Positions 1-7,822 of a DNA stretch of 18,802 bases are shown here, one piece after another (the stretch's first letter is position 1; the number at the start of each line of letters is the position of its first letter). Origin of the DNA: Bacteroidota bacterium. GTDB lineage: Bacteria; Bacteroidota; Bacteroidia; Flavobacteriales; Flavobacteriaceae. The stretch lies in contig JAJRSY010000071.1 of the NCBI GenBank assembly GCA_024278565.1, positions 1-18,802 of the forward strand. The letters run 5' to 3'. A program made the translations under genes and the position numbers. Below the pieces are notes generated by a model that ran no database searches, was not told where the DNA came from, and saw only the letters and a program-made list of their open reading frames with translations.

Positions 1-43
1 CTCCCCCTCTTTTTTTATCAAACAATTTCCAGTCATGTTTTAA

Positions 44-86
44 TGACCAATATCATGATAGGTTACAAAAAATGGACTTAGTTTAG
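44..86 (+). promoter_or_regulatory. Operator S1 plus -7 element of the cls promoter
   Basis: TGACCAATATCA (44-55) fits TGA-N6-TCA, the core of Crp/Fnr-family operators. Its centre (49.5) is 33 bp upstream of the centre of TAGTTTAG (79-86), which matches five of the six fixed bases of the Bacteroidota -7 element TAnnTTTG. The same 12-mer in the same transcription-relative orientation precedes hsp20 and the usp4 operon. If the start point is near base 91, the operator sits at about -41.5 and the leader is about 30 nt. The role as an activator site is inferred. Confidence 0.7.
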
Positions 87-120
87 ATGTATTCCCTTTT
101 AAGATCTATACAAAATAAGT

Positions 121-1533
121 ATGCCCATGCTGTTCGTTGTACTTGTGGTATTGTACATAGTAATCGCTTTGACAATTGTGGCAGGCCTTCTTGTCAATGG
201 GGTTAGGCCTGCAAGGACCTTGGCTTGGTTGTTGGCTATTTTCACGATTCCGGTCGGGGGTATTCTGCTCTACATAATGATAGGTAGAAACCGTAGAAAG
301 AACAAGTTGATTTACATGAAAAAGCAATTGTCTTTCGAAAATACCTTGTTTGATTATGATGAGATGCCGGAAGAATTGTACGCACACCAAAAAATCATTA
401 GGTTGATAGAAAAGAACAGCTCTTTTTCACCAACTTTCAATAACTCGTTAATGTGCCTTAAAGATGGAAAAACCACTTTTGAGGCTATTTTTTATGCCTT
501 GGAAAACGCCAATTCGTACATTCATTTACAGTATTACATTTTTGAGGAGGGCGAATTGGCCAATAGATTGCTCAAACTTTTTGAAACAAAGGTCAAAAGT
601 GGTGTTAAGGTAAGGTTGATCTATGACGGAATAGGGAGTTTTTCGCTAAGTAGGGGATATTTAATGCAGTTGACCGAAATAGGGGTGGAGGTCTATCCGT
701 TTCTACCTTTTCGTTTTGGCCGTTTTCTGAACTCACTGAACTATAGAAATCACAGAAAGATAATTGTAGTGGATGGGAACATTGCCTTTACCGGTGGAAT
801 CAATGTTTCTGATAAGTACTTAAAAGGAGATTCATTTTTAGGGAAGTGGTACGATATGCACCTAAAAATCGAAGGTTCTGCCGCAGCTTGTTTGGACCGG
901 GTTTTTCTAACCGATTGGCAGTTGGTCAGTGGCCAATTGGTCAACAGTTCTAAAAAGAGCATGCCCCGTACTACAAAACAAGGAAGGTCGATCGTACAGA
1001 TTGTGTCAAGTGGGCCCGATGATGATTTTCCGGCTATTGAGCAAGTTTATTTTTCGATCATAAGTACTGCAAATGAATATCTCTATATCATAAATCCTTA
1101 TATCATGCCGAGTTATGCCATTATGACGGCTTTGGAGACCGCTGCTTTGGGCGGGGTCGATGTTCGATTGATGCTGTCGGCAAATAACGATAGCCGATTG
1201 GTCAATTGGAGCGTACGGTCATATTTCGAACCCTTGCTCAAATCTGGTGTTGAAATATATCTTTTTTCAGATGGTTTTCTACATAGTAAGGTGATGATAG
1301 GTGATGACACGATCACATCAATAGGTACCGCTAATATTGATGTTCGCAGTTTTGAACAGAACTATGAGGTGAACGCATTGGTCTACGATGATGATTTTGC
1401 AAAGGAACTAAAGGAGTTTTTTTTGATGGAATGTGGCAAAAGCAAGAAATTGAATTATGCTGAGTACCAAAAAAGACCTTGGCTTGATAAATTGAAAGAA
1501 GGTGCCGCACGAATTTTCAGTTCGTTATTGTAA
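121..1533 (+). CDS. cls: Cardiolipin synthase (phospholipase D superfamily)
   Basis: This 470-residue membrane enzyme is expected to join two phosphatidylglycerol molecules into cardiolipin plus glycerol. Two N-terminal transmembrane segments (about residues 3-25 and 33-54) precede two phospholipase D domains. Each domain has an HxKx4D motif: H211-K213-D218, followed by a GG-N context, and H388-K390-D395, followed by GTANID. The length is usual for the family. The start lies about 30 nt after the predicted S1-dependent transcription start. The gene is convergent with the lipoprotein gene, 23 nt away. Its promoter shares an operator with the usp and hsp20 genes, suggesting membrane remodelling as part of the same stress response. 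That regulatory link is inference; the enzyme call is secure. Confidence 0.93.
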   Translation: MPMLFVVLVVLYIVIALTIVAGLLVNGVRPARTLAWLLAIFTIPVGGILLYIMIGRNRRKNKLIYMKKQLSFENTLFDYDEMPEELYAHQKIIRLIEKNSSFSPTFNNSLMCLKDGKTTFEAIFYALENANSYIHLQYYIFEEGELANRLLKLFETKVKSGVKVRLIYDGIGSFSLSRGYLMQLTEIGVEVYPFLPFRFGRFLNSLNYRNHRKIIVVDGNIAFTGGINVSDKYLKGDSFLGKWYDMHLKIEGSAAACLDRVFLTDWQLVSGQLVNSSKKSMPRTTKQGRSIVQIVSSGPDDDFPAIEQVYFSIISTANEYLYIINPYIMPSYAIMTALETAALGGVDVRLMLSANNDSRLVNWSVRSYFEPLLKSGVEIYLFSDGFLHSKVMIGDDTITSIGTANIDVRSFEQNYEVNALVYDDDFAKELKEFFLMECGKSKKLNYAEYQKRPWLDKLKEGAARIFSSLL

Positions 1534-1556
1534 CAATGCAGTACATCGATCACCGG

Positions 1557-2198
1557 TTATTGTTTTCTAAAAACCAAATCTTGCTCTGTCATGGCAAGTA
1601 GCACCAATTTTACATAGTCGTCAACCGTTTTAGTTATATCAATGGGGTCTGTTACGTTTATGCTTCCTCGCCAGATCAAGGCTCTTTCCTTTCCCACACA
1701 AATACAGTACAATGCTGTCTCGGCATGGTATACGGTGAAATTCTCATAGTATTCTGTATCAAAATAAATGTCTTGGTGTTCAAGGTAGTCTTCCTTGAAA
1801 CCATAATAATGGCCGTTAAAACCAGTCAATGCCCTTCTAAGGGTTTTTCTGTTTTCAGAACCTATGATCTTAGTGATTAGGATCGCATCGAAACCCTTGT
1901 CCAACAACTGTTGTTCCGCTTCGTCTAGTTCTTGTTCGGTTTTAACGGAATCTGTGAATTCAACATCAAATACATCAATACTGCGCATGGCTTCGACTCC
2001 CCGTATACCAAACTCTTTTTTCAGTCTACTCTCAAAATCGATTCGGGCTTTTTCATTTTGGGTCATGCCAACGAGCAATACCTTATCGGCATTGAAGATT
2101 ACAATATCGGGGTTTTTCCAATTCTCGATCAGGTGTACCGATGAACAGCCAATAAGAACCATGGCCAGTATCATCAAATAGATTTTTTTCATTTCCAT
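1557..2198 (-). CDS. Putative lipoprotein, DUF4136-like
   Basis: The 213-residue product starts with a basic, hydrophobic signal and the lipobox-like LIGC (C18), followed by serines, so it is probably a lipid-anchored envelope protein. The mature part begins with a W-x-NP-D stretch and a strand of the type KVLLVGMT, then an R-x-x-F-E motif. This resembles DUF4136-type lipoproteins of Bacteroidota, but I only recognise the general style. A second ATG two codons downstream (from 2192) gives MKKIYL and is an equally good start. The function is unknown. No S-type operator was found upstream. The gene converges with cls. Confidence 0.75.
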   Translation of the reverse strand: MEMKKIYLMILAMVLIGCSSVHLIENWKNPDIVIFNADKVLLVGMTQNEKARIDFESRLKKEFGIRGVEAMRSIDVFDVEFTDSVKTEQELDEAEQQLLDKGFDAILITKIIGSENRKTLRRALTGFNGHYYGFKEDYLEHQDIYFDTEYYENFTVYHAETALYCICVGKERALIWRGSINVTDPIDITKTVDDYVKLVLLAMTEQDLVFRKQ

Positions 2199-2225
2199 AA
2201 TATCACAGACTCTAATAAAAGGGTT

Positions 2226-2358
2226 CTATGTCGAACATAGTGGGTAATTTAATTAATTCTATTTCCTACCTTATCCACAAGAGGTCTTACTGGTTTACCT
2301 GCCGTAGGCATGGCAAATTCATTAAGCCTTTTTACCCCTGCCTGCCTACAGGTTTACC
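2226..2358. repeat. Inverted repeats in the lipoprotein / coiled-coil gene gap
   Basis: The 217-bp gap between the two minus-strand genes contains the palindrome CTATGT-CGA-ACATAG (2226-2240). It also has a diverged inverted pair, GTTTACCTGCCGTAGGCA (2293-2310) facing TGCCTACAGGTTTA (2344-2357). The second pair belongs to the same CCTGCC/GGCAGG-type family found elsewhere in this window. No gene is visible in this gap. Confidence 0.55.
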
Positions 2359-2415
2359 CGTTACAAACAACATAGGGCCATTAAAAGCTGTAACTGTGAG
2401 GTTTGAAAAAGACGT

Positions 2416-2859
2416 TTAGTTCAACAGTCGTTTTTGCTTTTGTTTTTTCATCACTTTCGACAACATTCTGAAGAGGCCTGTCTTTAGCTTTCTGTACTGC
2501 CCTAAGTACCTATCTATGTCGGAACGTAGCTTGCAATGGGCATTCCTATAAGTTTTTTCCATTTCCAGTTCATCTAGGTCATCGACCATGATCTCTAACT
2601 GGTTTTCATGTACCTGCACCGCTTTCATTAGTTTTACCACCTCTTTTTCTGCAGATGAAATAGCATCTATTATTTTTTTGCTTTTATCGAACACTTCTGG
2701 ATCTATCAATTGTAGTGTATACGATTTCACCAGATTGTTTAAAAATTGCTGTTCGCCTTTCACGAATTTCAGTTCGGACATCCATTGTACACTATCTTCG
2801 TGCATTTCTTCGGCACTCAGCCATTCTATATTTTGACATTTGTTTTTTGTGGTTTTCAT
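2416..2859 (-). CDS. Hypothetical helical/coiled-coil cytoplasmic protein
   Basis: I do not recognise this 147-residue protein. It has no signal peptide or membrane segment. A charged helical region with heptad-like spacing (about residues 60-105, rich in E, K, L and V) suggests a coiled coil, and the C-terminus is strongly basic (KKQKQKR). It lies 72 nt downstream of hsp20 on the same strand, separated by an 11-bp stem-loop, so it may be co-transcribed with hsp20 as a stress accessory protein. Compositional style and clear separation from neighbours support it as a real gene; no function is assigned. Confidence 0.7.
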   Translation of the reverse strand: MKTTKNKCQNIEWLSAEEMHEDSVQWMSELKFVKGEQQFLNNLVKSYTLQLIDPEVFDKSKKIIDAISSAEKEVVKLMKAVQVHENQLEIMVDDLDELEMEKTYRNAHCKLRSDIDRYLGQYRKLKTGLFRMLSKVMKKQKQKRLLN

Positions 2860-2882
2860 ATCGTTGGAATTTAAGAATCAAT

Positions 2883-2923
2883 ACGATACGGCAGATGGTG
2901 ATTATTGTCATTTGCCGTATCGT
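2883..2923. other. Large stem-loop between hsp20 and the coiled-coil gene
   Basis: ACGATACGGCA (2883-2893) is perfectly complementary to TGCCGTATCGT (2913-2923), an 11-bp stem with a 19-nt loop. In the hsp20 direction the stem begins 8 nt after the stop codon but is not followed by a U tract (a T run precedes it). It therefore does not look like a standard intrinsic terminator and may stabilise or process the hsp20 mRNA. The loop contains TGA-N6-TCA (2899-2910). Confidence 0.65.
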
Positions 2924-2931
2924 AAAAAAAG

Positions 2932-3372
2932 TCAAGCCAGTTCTATTTTTCTTTTGGACCTTCTTTTGGCCTCTTCTTTTTTCAAAAGGTTCAGTCTAAG
3001 AATGCCATCTTTGTAGGTTGCTTTTACATCTTTTGAGCTGTCTACGGTTTTAGGGAGTTGAAGAGTTCGTCTAAATGAACGATAGTTGAATTCTTTACGG
3101 GTGTAATCATCGTCGTCATCAATCTCTTCTCCGCTTTTTTTGGCTGAGACATCTAAAACATCATCTTCTATTGTAATTTCAAAATCTTTTTTGTCAAAAC
3201 CTGGAGAGGCCAGTTCAATTTCGAAATCACCTTCATTTTCCTTTACGTTCATAGCGGGCAACGAACTTTCAAGATTGAAAAAATCATTGTCCAAAAAATC
3301 ATCACGGTCAAAAAAATTGATCAGGTCATTGTTCCATGGCAATCGGTTTCTGTTAAATTTAATTAGTGACAT
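2932..3372 (-). CDS. Small heat shock protein, Hsp20/alpha-crystallin family
   Basis: This 146-residue holdase binds unfolding proteins in the cytoplasm without ATP. The acidic, Phe/Asp-rich N-terminal arm (residues 18-35) is followed by the alpha-crystallin domain (about 40-132). Visible family marks are the start MNVKENEGDFEIELASPGF, the A-x-x-x-D-G-I-L signature near 119-125, and a C-terminal basic tail with KIEL, close to the I/V-x-I/V oligomerisation motif. Length is typical. The gene is preceded by operator S2 and a -7 element, giving a leader of about 40 nt, so it is probably co-regulated with the Usp genes. Confidence 0.95.
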   Translation of the reverse strand: MSLIKFNRNRLPWNNDLINFFDRDDFLDNDFFNLESSLPAMNVKENEGDFEIELASPGFDKKDFEITIEDDVLDVSAKKSGEEIDDDDDYTRKEFNYRSFRRTLQLPKTVDSSKDVKATYKDGILRLNLLKKEEAKRRSKRKIELA

Positions 3373-3416
3373 AATGTAATTTTTTAGGGTTAATAAATAA
3401 TTTTAGTGTGCTGTAC

Positions 3417-3459
3417 TAAAAGTAGTGCCATCGAATGCATTTTGAAATGATATTGGTCA
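3417..3459 (-). promoter_or_regulatory. Operator S2 plus -7 element of the hsp20 promoter
   Basis: TGATATTGGTCA (3448-3459) reads TGACCAATATCA on the transcribed minus strand, identical to S1. The minus-strand element TACTTTTA (3424 down to 3417) is centred exactly 33 bp downstream and matches five of the six fixed -7 bases. The same -7 sequence occurs at the same distance at S5. Confidence 0.72.
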
Positions 3460-3542
3460 GTTGGGAACGAGAACTAATTCTAAAAAAGGTCTTGTTTTTA
3501 TTGAGTATTCTAGGTTAGTTTAAGAAATACCAACGGTACAGT

Positions 3543-3956
3543 TTACTGGACTGACGTTTTGTAAAAATTTCTGACAAGTGCTTTAATCTGGTTGTTCGTC
3601 ATGCTATCGGCTTTACTGACGGTTATGATTTTGCTTGCAAGTGGTCTATTGCTTTTGTTTAGCTCTTTACGAAATTTTTCGGCAGTATCTGCAGGGCCAA
3701 AAAGAGCGATGACTTCTGCGTTGTGAATTGAACTCGTCAAATTGTTGAAGTACGATTTCATTTGGTGCTTTTCGCGTTCCAAATATTTGCTGTCCTGTAC
3801 CACATCTTGCGGGCCACCTTTAAACTTTGTACCCGACCCTCCTTTTGGGTTGAAAAATTCAATATTTGAAAATATCGTTTCGAACGTTTCCCTATTTTTG
3901 CCCAAGCGTACGATATGGGCTTTTTCCTTATCCATCCAAATTCCTATGTTTTTCAT
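3543..3956 (-). CDS. Small eRF1-like / host-attachment-family protein (baeRF-like)
   Basis: The 137-residue protein begins MKNIGIWMDKEKAHIVRL. It resembles small proteins often annotated as translational machinery or host-attachment proteins, which keep an N-terminal W-D-x-x-x-A strand, a central I-A-L-F-G-P strand-turn and a C-terminal D-x-M-T-x-x-Q-x-x-A-x-V-R helix. All three are visible, the G-P near residue 95 and the last near 115-130. The family is related to eRF1 domain 2 (bacterial/archaeal eRF1-like factors), which suggests ribosome or RNA-linked work under stress. The open frame extends 10 codons upstream, but the internal ATG gives the family-like N-terminus. The family assignment is from memory of motifs only. 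Confidence 0.6.
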   Translation of the reverse strand: MKNIGIWMDKEKAHIVRLGKNRETFETIFSNIEFFNPKGGSGTKFKGGPQDVVQDSKYLEREKHQMKSYFNNLTSSIHNAEVIALFGPADTAEKFRKELNKSNRPLASKIITVSKADSMTNNQIKALVRNFYKTSVQ

Positions 3957-4066
3957 ATTTATACTGATTGTTAAATGAACCTTCAATAGTTGCTATTTCC
4001 CTTTTCAATCCATGAAACGGCTAAGGGCTTCCAATAAGGTTTTTTGATATTTGTAAATTGAAGTAT

Positions 4067-4912
4067 TTATTGTTCATTGAGCGCAAGTACGGGTATCGTC
4101 GAATAATACCCCATTTCTTTTACCAGCGGTTTTGAGAATAGGCTTCCGAAGAAAGTGTGCTTTCTGTTTATGAAAGCAATCATATCACTTTCGCGACTGA
4201 CAATAAACGTGTTGATGCCTTTTTGGACCTTAATATCACCAAGCTCGTGAAAACTGTGGTCTATGCCTTCAAAAATAGATTTCAAAAGCTCTTTGTTGCT
4301 TTTTTGGGTTCCGTTTAGTTTTACTCCTTCCCTGATATGTAGAACCCGTATAATGGTATGGTGCATTTTGCTGATTTCGATAAGATAATTTAATTCTCTG
4401 CGTTTGAAACTGGTTTTAAAATCAGTGGGAAAAACAATTTCATTGGGTGGCGAAAACCGTGTGTCATGAGGTATGGCCAATACAGGGCATTCGGTCACTT
4501 TTTCCATGGTATTGACCGCGTTTGTGCCGAAAAGAACGGTATCGGATTCAGTTAGCCCCTTAGTACCCATGACTACTATGTCAATATCTTTTTTGGCAAT
4601 GCTGCCCTTTAGGGCATCGAGCAATGAGTTATAGGTTGAAATGGTATGGTGGGTATGTTTATCGTTGTCAGCATATAGTTTTAATACCCCCAACAACTTA
4701 TCCAGCTGCTGTTCTGAATCTTTCTTTGCGGTTTCGTAGCGCTGGTCACCGGGTTCTGGCACCCGCATACTGTCTAATGAATAGCCACTGACCTGAAAGG
4801 CATTCAGCAAGTAAAAATCGCACTTTTGATCTGCATACAGATCCAATGCATATCTGATGGCATTGAGTGCGTTTTTCGAAAAATCGGTAGGCAATAGAAT
4901 TCTTTTGTCCAT
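4067..4912 (-). CDS. Universal stress protein, two UspA domains (usp1)
   Basis: This 281-residue cytoplasmic protein has two UspA-type folds in tandem. Domain 1 (about 1-150) begins with the ILLPTDFS strand and has the ATP-binding signature G-x2-G-x9-G-T-N (GTKG at 116-119, GTN at 129-131). Domain 2 (about 155-281) begins with IVFPTDF but lacks the glycine signature; its C-terminal part has the INRKHTFF...IPVLAL pattern shared with the other copies. It probably senses or stores ATP in domain 1, with domain 2 structural. It has its own promoter S3 but an unusually long leader of about 194 nt containing two GC palindromes. Confidence 0.93.
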   Translation of the reverse strand: MDKRILLPTDFSKNALNAIRYALDLYADQKCDFYLLNAFQVSGYSLDSMRVPEPGDQRYETAKKDSEQQLDKLLGVLKLYADNDKHTHHTISTYNSLLDALKGSIAKKDIDIVVMGTKGLTESDTVLFGTNAVNTMEKVTECPVLAIPHDTRFSPPNEIVFPTDFKTSFKRRELNYLIEISKMHHTIIRVLHIREGVKLNGTQKSNKELLKSIFEGIDHSFHELGDIKVQKGINTFIVSRESDMIAFINRKHTFFGSLFSKPLVKEMGYYSTIPVLALNEQ

Positions 4913-4956
4913 AACGTTCTCTTTACAATAGTTCGGTAAATTTTTGTATGTAATGA

Positions 4957-5037
4957 CCTGCCTGCCGGCAGGTTTTCAGTAAGTTAAATGATAATCAACT
5001 AACGCCGCAACCTTTGACCTGCCTGCCGGCAGGCAGG
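4957..5037. repeat. Two GC-rich palindromic repeats in the usp1 leader
   Basis: CCTGCCTGCCGGCAGG (4957-4972) and the perfect 20-bp palindrome CCTGCCTGCCGGCAGGCAGG (5018-5037) are two copies of one element. Both are preceded by TGA and followed by TTTTCAG, so they form a direct repeat about 61 bp apart. Both lie inside the predicted 5' leader of usp1 and would fold as strong RNA hairpins. Confidence 0.85.
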
Positions 5038-5110
5038 TTTTCAGAATTTTAATTTATAATTCAGCATTCATAATTCATAATTACACGAAGTGTTGCTTTA
5101 GATTATGTTA

Positions 5111-5153
5111 CAAAAATAAACGGGCAAAATGAATTATGCCATGACCACGGTCA
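5111..5153 (-). promoter_or_regulatory. Operator S3 plus -7 element of the usp1 promoter
   Basis: TGACCACGGTCA (5142-5153) is a near-perfect TGACC-N2-GGTCA palindrome. On the minus strand TATTTTTG (5118 down to 5111) is a perfect TAnnTTTG element, centred exactly 33 bp from the operator centre. The start point would be near 5106. The operator lies directly beside the 3' end of usp2. Confidence 0.75.
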
Positions 5154-5156
5154 GTC

Positions 5157-5987
5157 TTATGATGACAACACCAAAAAAGGAATGTTTAAATTAAAGGCAA
5201 CCCTTTTTACTACCGGTTCACGTGTTATTTTAGCAAAAAAACCATGTTTATAGTTTACCATGGCAAGCATATCAATGTTCAGTTCATTTATAAATACCTC
5301 TATCACCGTGGCCTTGCTCTTAAAAAGGGGCATCCAATGGGTAGTGCACTCAAAAGGTGAGAGATACTGTAGCAGTACATTTCTATTCGCTTCTTGAACC
5401 TTGTCTAGCATTTTTGCTTCATTGATACGCATTATACATATTTTAGAATTGTATTGTTCGGCCATGGTGCGCAATGGTTCTAAAAGCCCGGCATCATAGT
5501 TTCTCTTGTAATCTGTGACAAATGCTATCGTTTTGGGCGGTTTAAAACCTATGTCTTTGGGTATGGTCAGAATGGGGCATCGTTTTAGGTTGCTTATGGT
5601 ATTCAAAGTATTGCTTCCAATAAATATGGCCGTAATCTCAGAACATCCGCTATTGCCCATTATCACCAAATCAATATGCTCTTTTTTAACTGTTTTAGAA
5701 ATGATGTCGACTAGCTTGCCTTTTTGTGAAATGGTCTTAAAAATATGTTGTGGATCGGTATTGTATGACATCATCTTGTGGCATGCTTTCCGTAGCCCTT
5801 CATTAGATTCATTTTTTAGCAGAACCATCAAGTTTTTCGCTTCACTATCGTTCAGATATGGGTTTTTATTGTCATGGACATTGAGTAAATGAAAGGTGCA
5901 ATTTTTCCCCTTGGCCAATTGCACGGCATGTAAAAGGGCGTTATGGGCATTCTTTGAAAAATCGGTGGGAATTAGAATGTTCTTCAT
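5157..5987 (-). CDS. Universal stress protein, two UspA domains (usp2)
   Basis: The 276-residue product starts MKNILIPTDF, matching the other copies. A longer open frame (17 extra codons) would overlap usp3, so the internal ATG, 4 nt after the usp3 stop, is preferred. Domain 1 carries GNSG (111-114) and GSN (124-126), the G-x2-G-x9-G-S pattern of ATP-binding Usp proteins. Domain 2 starts at the IAFVTDY strand and lacks that signature; the C-terminus has MVNYKHGFF and IPFLVL. It is the last gene of the usp4-usp3-usp2 operon. It is the most divergent copy (VTDY instead of PTDF in domain 2). Confidence 0.92.
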   Translation of the reverse strand: MKNILIPTDFSKNAHNALLHAVQLAKGKNCTFHLLNVHDNKNPYLNDSEAKNLMVLLKNESNEGLRKACHKMMSYNTDPQHIFKTISQKGKLVDIISKTVKKEHIDLVIMGNSGCSEITAIFIGSNTLNTISNLKRCPILTIPKDIGFKPPKTIAFVTDYKRNYDAGLLEPLRTMAEQYNSKICIMRINEAKMLDKVQEANRNVLLQYLSPFECTTHWMPLFKSKATVIEVFINELNIDMLAMVNYKHGFFAKITREPVVKRVAFNLNIPFLVLSS

Positions 5988-5991
5988 AGGT

Positions 5992-6840
5992 TCATTTTTT
6001 TTGGAGATGTGGTATGACCATGAACGGAATCGAGACATGAAAACCTATTTTTTTGATGACGGGCTCTATGAACAAACGTTCTAAAAAAGTGTGCTTGTTC
6101 TGGATCATGACCAGCATATCCATCTTTTTATCTGTTTGAAAATTGTTGATACCATCAATGACTCCTTGGTTGGGCATGTCATGGAACATATGTGTCGTAG
6201 ACTTTAATAGACTGAACAGGTTACGCTTATTGTCAAGTTGGTGATGTTCAAGTCCATATCCTTTTGATACGTGTATCACTTGTATTGTCGCCTTATGGTT
6301 CTTTGCAATTTCCAATAGCTCTTGCAATTGTTTTTTTTGGTAATCGACCTCAAAATCGGTAGGAAACATAATTTCTTTCGGTGGTTCATACTCGAAGTTG
6401 GAGGGTATGGCCATTACAGGGCAGGTCGCCTTTCTAATGACATGAACGGTTTGGCTTCCCAAAAAAATCTCCTTGGCCCCTGTGGCACCTTGTGTGCCCA
6501 TCACCACCAAATCAATATTTTCTTTTTTTATGGTTTTGGAAATCTCATCTACCAGAAGGTTGAAACAGGAATGGGGTATGAAAATATGCTTGCTGTTTTT
6601 GAACTCTTTTTCGATAGTGACCAGTAATTTGTTCAACTGCGACAAAGATTTTTCTAGATAAATATCACCTAGGCCTATCTGCCCTGGTCTATGGAGCACA
6701 TATTCTGCCTGATAGATGGCGGGGGTATAGGTATTCAATAAGTAAAAGGCACATTCAGTATCTTTATAGAGCTCCAACGTGTATTTAATGGCATTATATG
6801 CATTTTCAGAAAAATCGGTAGGTAGAATAATACGTTTCAT
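5992..6840 (-). CDS. Universal stress protein, two UspA domains (usp3)
   Basis: This 282-residue tandem UspA protein starts MKRIILPTDFSENAYNAIKY. Domain 1 has GTQG (115-118) and GSQ (128-130); the usual Asn of GSN is replaced by Gln, a small change next to the nucleotide phosphates. Domain 2 starts with IMFPTDFEVDYQKKQL and ends IPFMVI, without the glycine signature. It is the middle gene of a three-gene operon: 18 nt after usp4 and 4 nt before usp2. Expression is expected from operator S4. Confidence 0.93.
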   Translation of the reverse strand: MKRIILPTDFSENAYNAIKYTLELYKDTECAFYLLNTYTPAIYQAEYVLHRPGQIGLGDIYLEKSLSQLNKLLVTIEKEFKNSKHIFIPHSCFNLLVDEISKTIKKENIDLVVMGTQGATGAKEIFLGSQTVHVIRKATCPVMAIPSNFEYEPPKEIMFPTDFEVDYQKKQLQELLEIAKNHKATIQVIHVSKGYGLEHHQLDNKRNLFSLLKSTTHMFHDMPNQGVIDGINNFQTDKKMDMLVMIQNKHTFLERLFIEPVIKKIGFHVSIPFMVIPHLQKK

Positions 6841-6858
6841 TATATTGTTTTTTAAAGG

Positions 6859-7704
6859 TTATCGAGTTAAATTCTGCATTACCAAAAAAGGAATTCCCAA
6901 ATGTAGCCCCAACTGATCAATGGTAGATTGGCACAGCATATCTTCTATATATGAGTGTCTTGAGTTTACCATGACCAACATATCAATGGTCTTGTGCACA
7001 ATGTATTTGTTGATGGCCGTGGCCTTATCTTGTTCTTGCGAAGTGACAAAAACCAATTTCGGATTTTGTAAACAGCTCTTAAGAAATTCTTGGTTGTCTT
7101 CTTGGCGGAGAGATAGATTCTCTATTGGGTCGATGTAAAGTACATGAACATTTGACCGAAAAGAACCAGTGATATTGCCCAATAGTTTTAGTTCCCTTCG
7201 TTTGTAGGGTACCATATAATTGGTGGGGAAAAGTATATTCTTCAGTTGCTGGTGGGTATAGTTCACGGGAACGGCCAAAACAGGACAATGAACGTGTTTC
7301 AATACCTGAAGGGTGTTACTGCCAAAAGTGATTTTTCTGTCGTTCGTTTTTCCGCGAGTGCCCATGACGACGACATCGATATTTTCTTGGTTCACCAAAT
7401 CGTTGATTGCATCTTCGAGTATGCCAAAAACGGAAATGAATTTGTACGTATGTTTGGGGTTGGGCGAATGGTTGGTTATATCTCTTTTAAGTTGTTTTAA
7501 TTGCTTTTCAGAATTTTCGCAAATGGTTTCCTTCAACTCGTTCATAACCCTGCGCTCTTCAAATGGATTTTGGCGGTAAACCTCATCGGCATAGGCATGA
7601 ACAATGAAAAACTCACTTTTTTCATACTTAAAGATTTGGCAAGCGTATTTCAGTGCGTTGAAGGCATTGTCTGAAAAATCTGTCGGAACCAAAACTTTTC
7701 TCAT
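6859..7704 (-). CDS. Universal stress protein, two UspA domains (usp4)
   Basis: This 281-residue tandem UspA protein starts MRKVLVPTDFSDNAFNALKY. Domain 1 has GTRG (115-118) and GSN (128-130), the ATP-binding type signature. Domain 2 begins ILFPTNYMVPYKRREL and ends IPFLVM; the catalytic-looking glycine motif is absent. It is the first gene of the usp4-usp3-usp2 operon, with a short leader of about 21 nt after the S4-dependent -7 element. It is divergent from the thioredoxin gene with the operator between them. Confidence 0.93.
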   Translation of the reverse strand: MRKVLVPTDFSDNAFNALKYACQIFKYEKSEFFIVHAYADEVYRQNPFEERRVMNELKETICENSEKQLKQLKRDITNHSPNPKHTYKFISVFGILEDAINDLVNQENIDVVVMGTRGKTNDRKITFGSNTLQVLKHVHCPVLAVPVNYTHQQLKNILFPTNYMVPYKRRELKLLGNITGSFRSNVHVLYIDPIENLSLRQEDNQEFLKSCLQNPKLVFVTSQEQDKATAINKYIVHKTIDMLVMVNSRHSYIEDMLCQSTIDQLGLHLGIPFLVMQNLTR

Positions 7705-7729
7705 TAGTTGAACTTTTTTATGTCAAAAG

Positions 7730-7772
7730 CAAAGTTATGGTGATAGAGTATGTAAGACCATGATATTGGTCA
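7730..7772 (-). promoter_or_regulatory. Operator S4 plus -7 element, usp4 operon; shared with thioredoxin
   Basis: TGATATTGGTCA (7761-7772) reads TGACCAATATCA toward usp4, identical to S1 and S2. The minus-strand TAACTTTG (7737 down to 7730) is a perfect TAnnTTTG centred 33 bp away. In the plus direction TAATTTG (7797-7803), a one-base-short version of the element, lies about 33 bp from the same operator and 20 nt before the thioredoxin ATG. One operator may therefore serve both divergent genes; the plus-direction promoter is weaker evidence. Confidence 0.75.
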
Positions 7773-7822
7773 GGTTCAATATTCGGAAAATATCAGTAAT
7801 TTGTACGACAATCAAGAACATA

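Noticed and set aside
1534..1565. AACAAT...ATTGTT as a terminator between cls and the lipoprotein gene
   Set aside because: The stem is only 6 bp, AT-rich, with a loop of about 20 nt and no T run.
2899..2910. TGATTATTGTCA as a seventh regulon operator
   Set aside because: The 33-bp distance on the minus strand lands on CTTAAATT, which is not a -7 element; the match lies in the loop of a hairpin.
7760..7822. 21-codon N-terminal extension of thioredoxin
   Set aside because: It would overlap operator S4 and the predicted promoter, and thioredoxins normally start where MKSSFQ begins.
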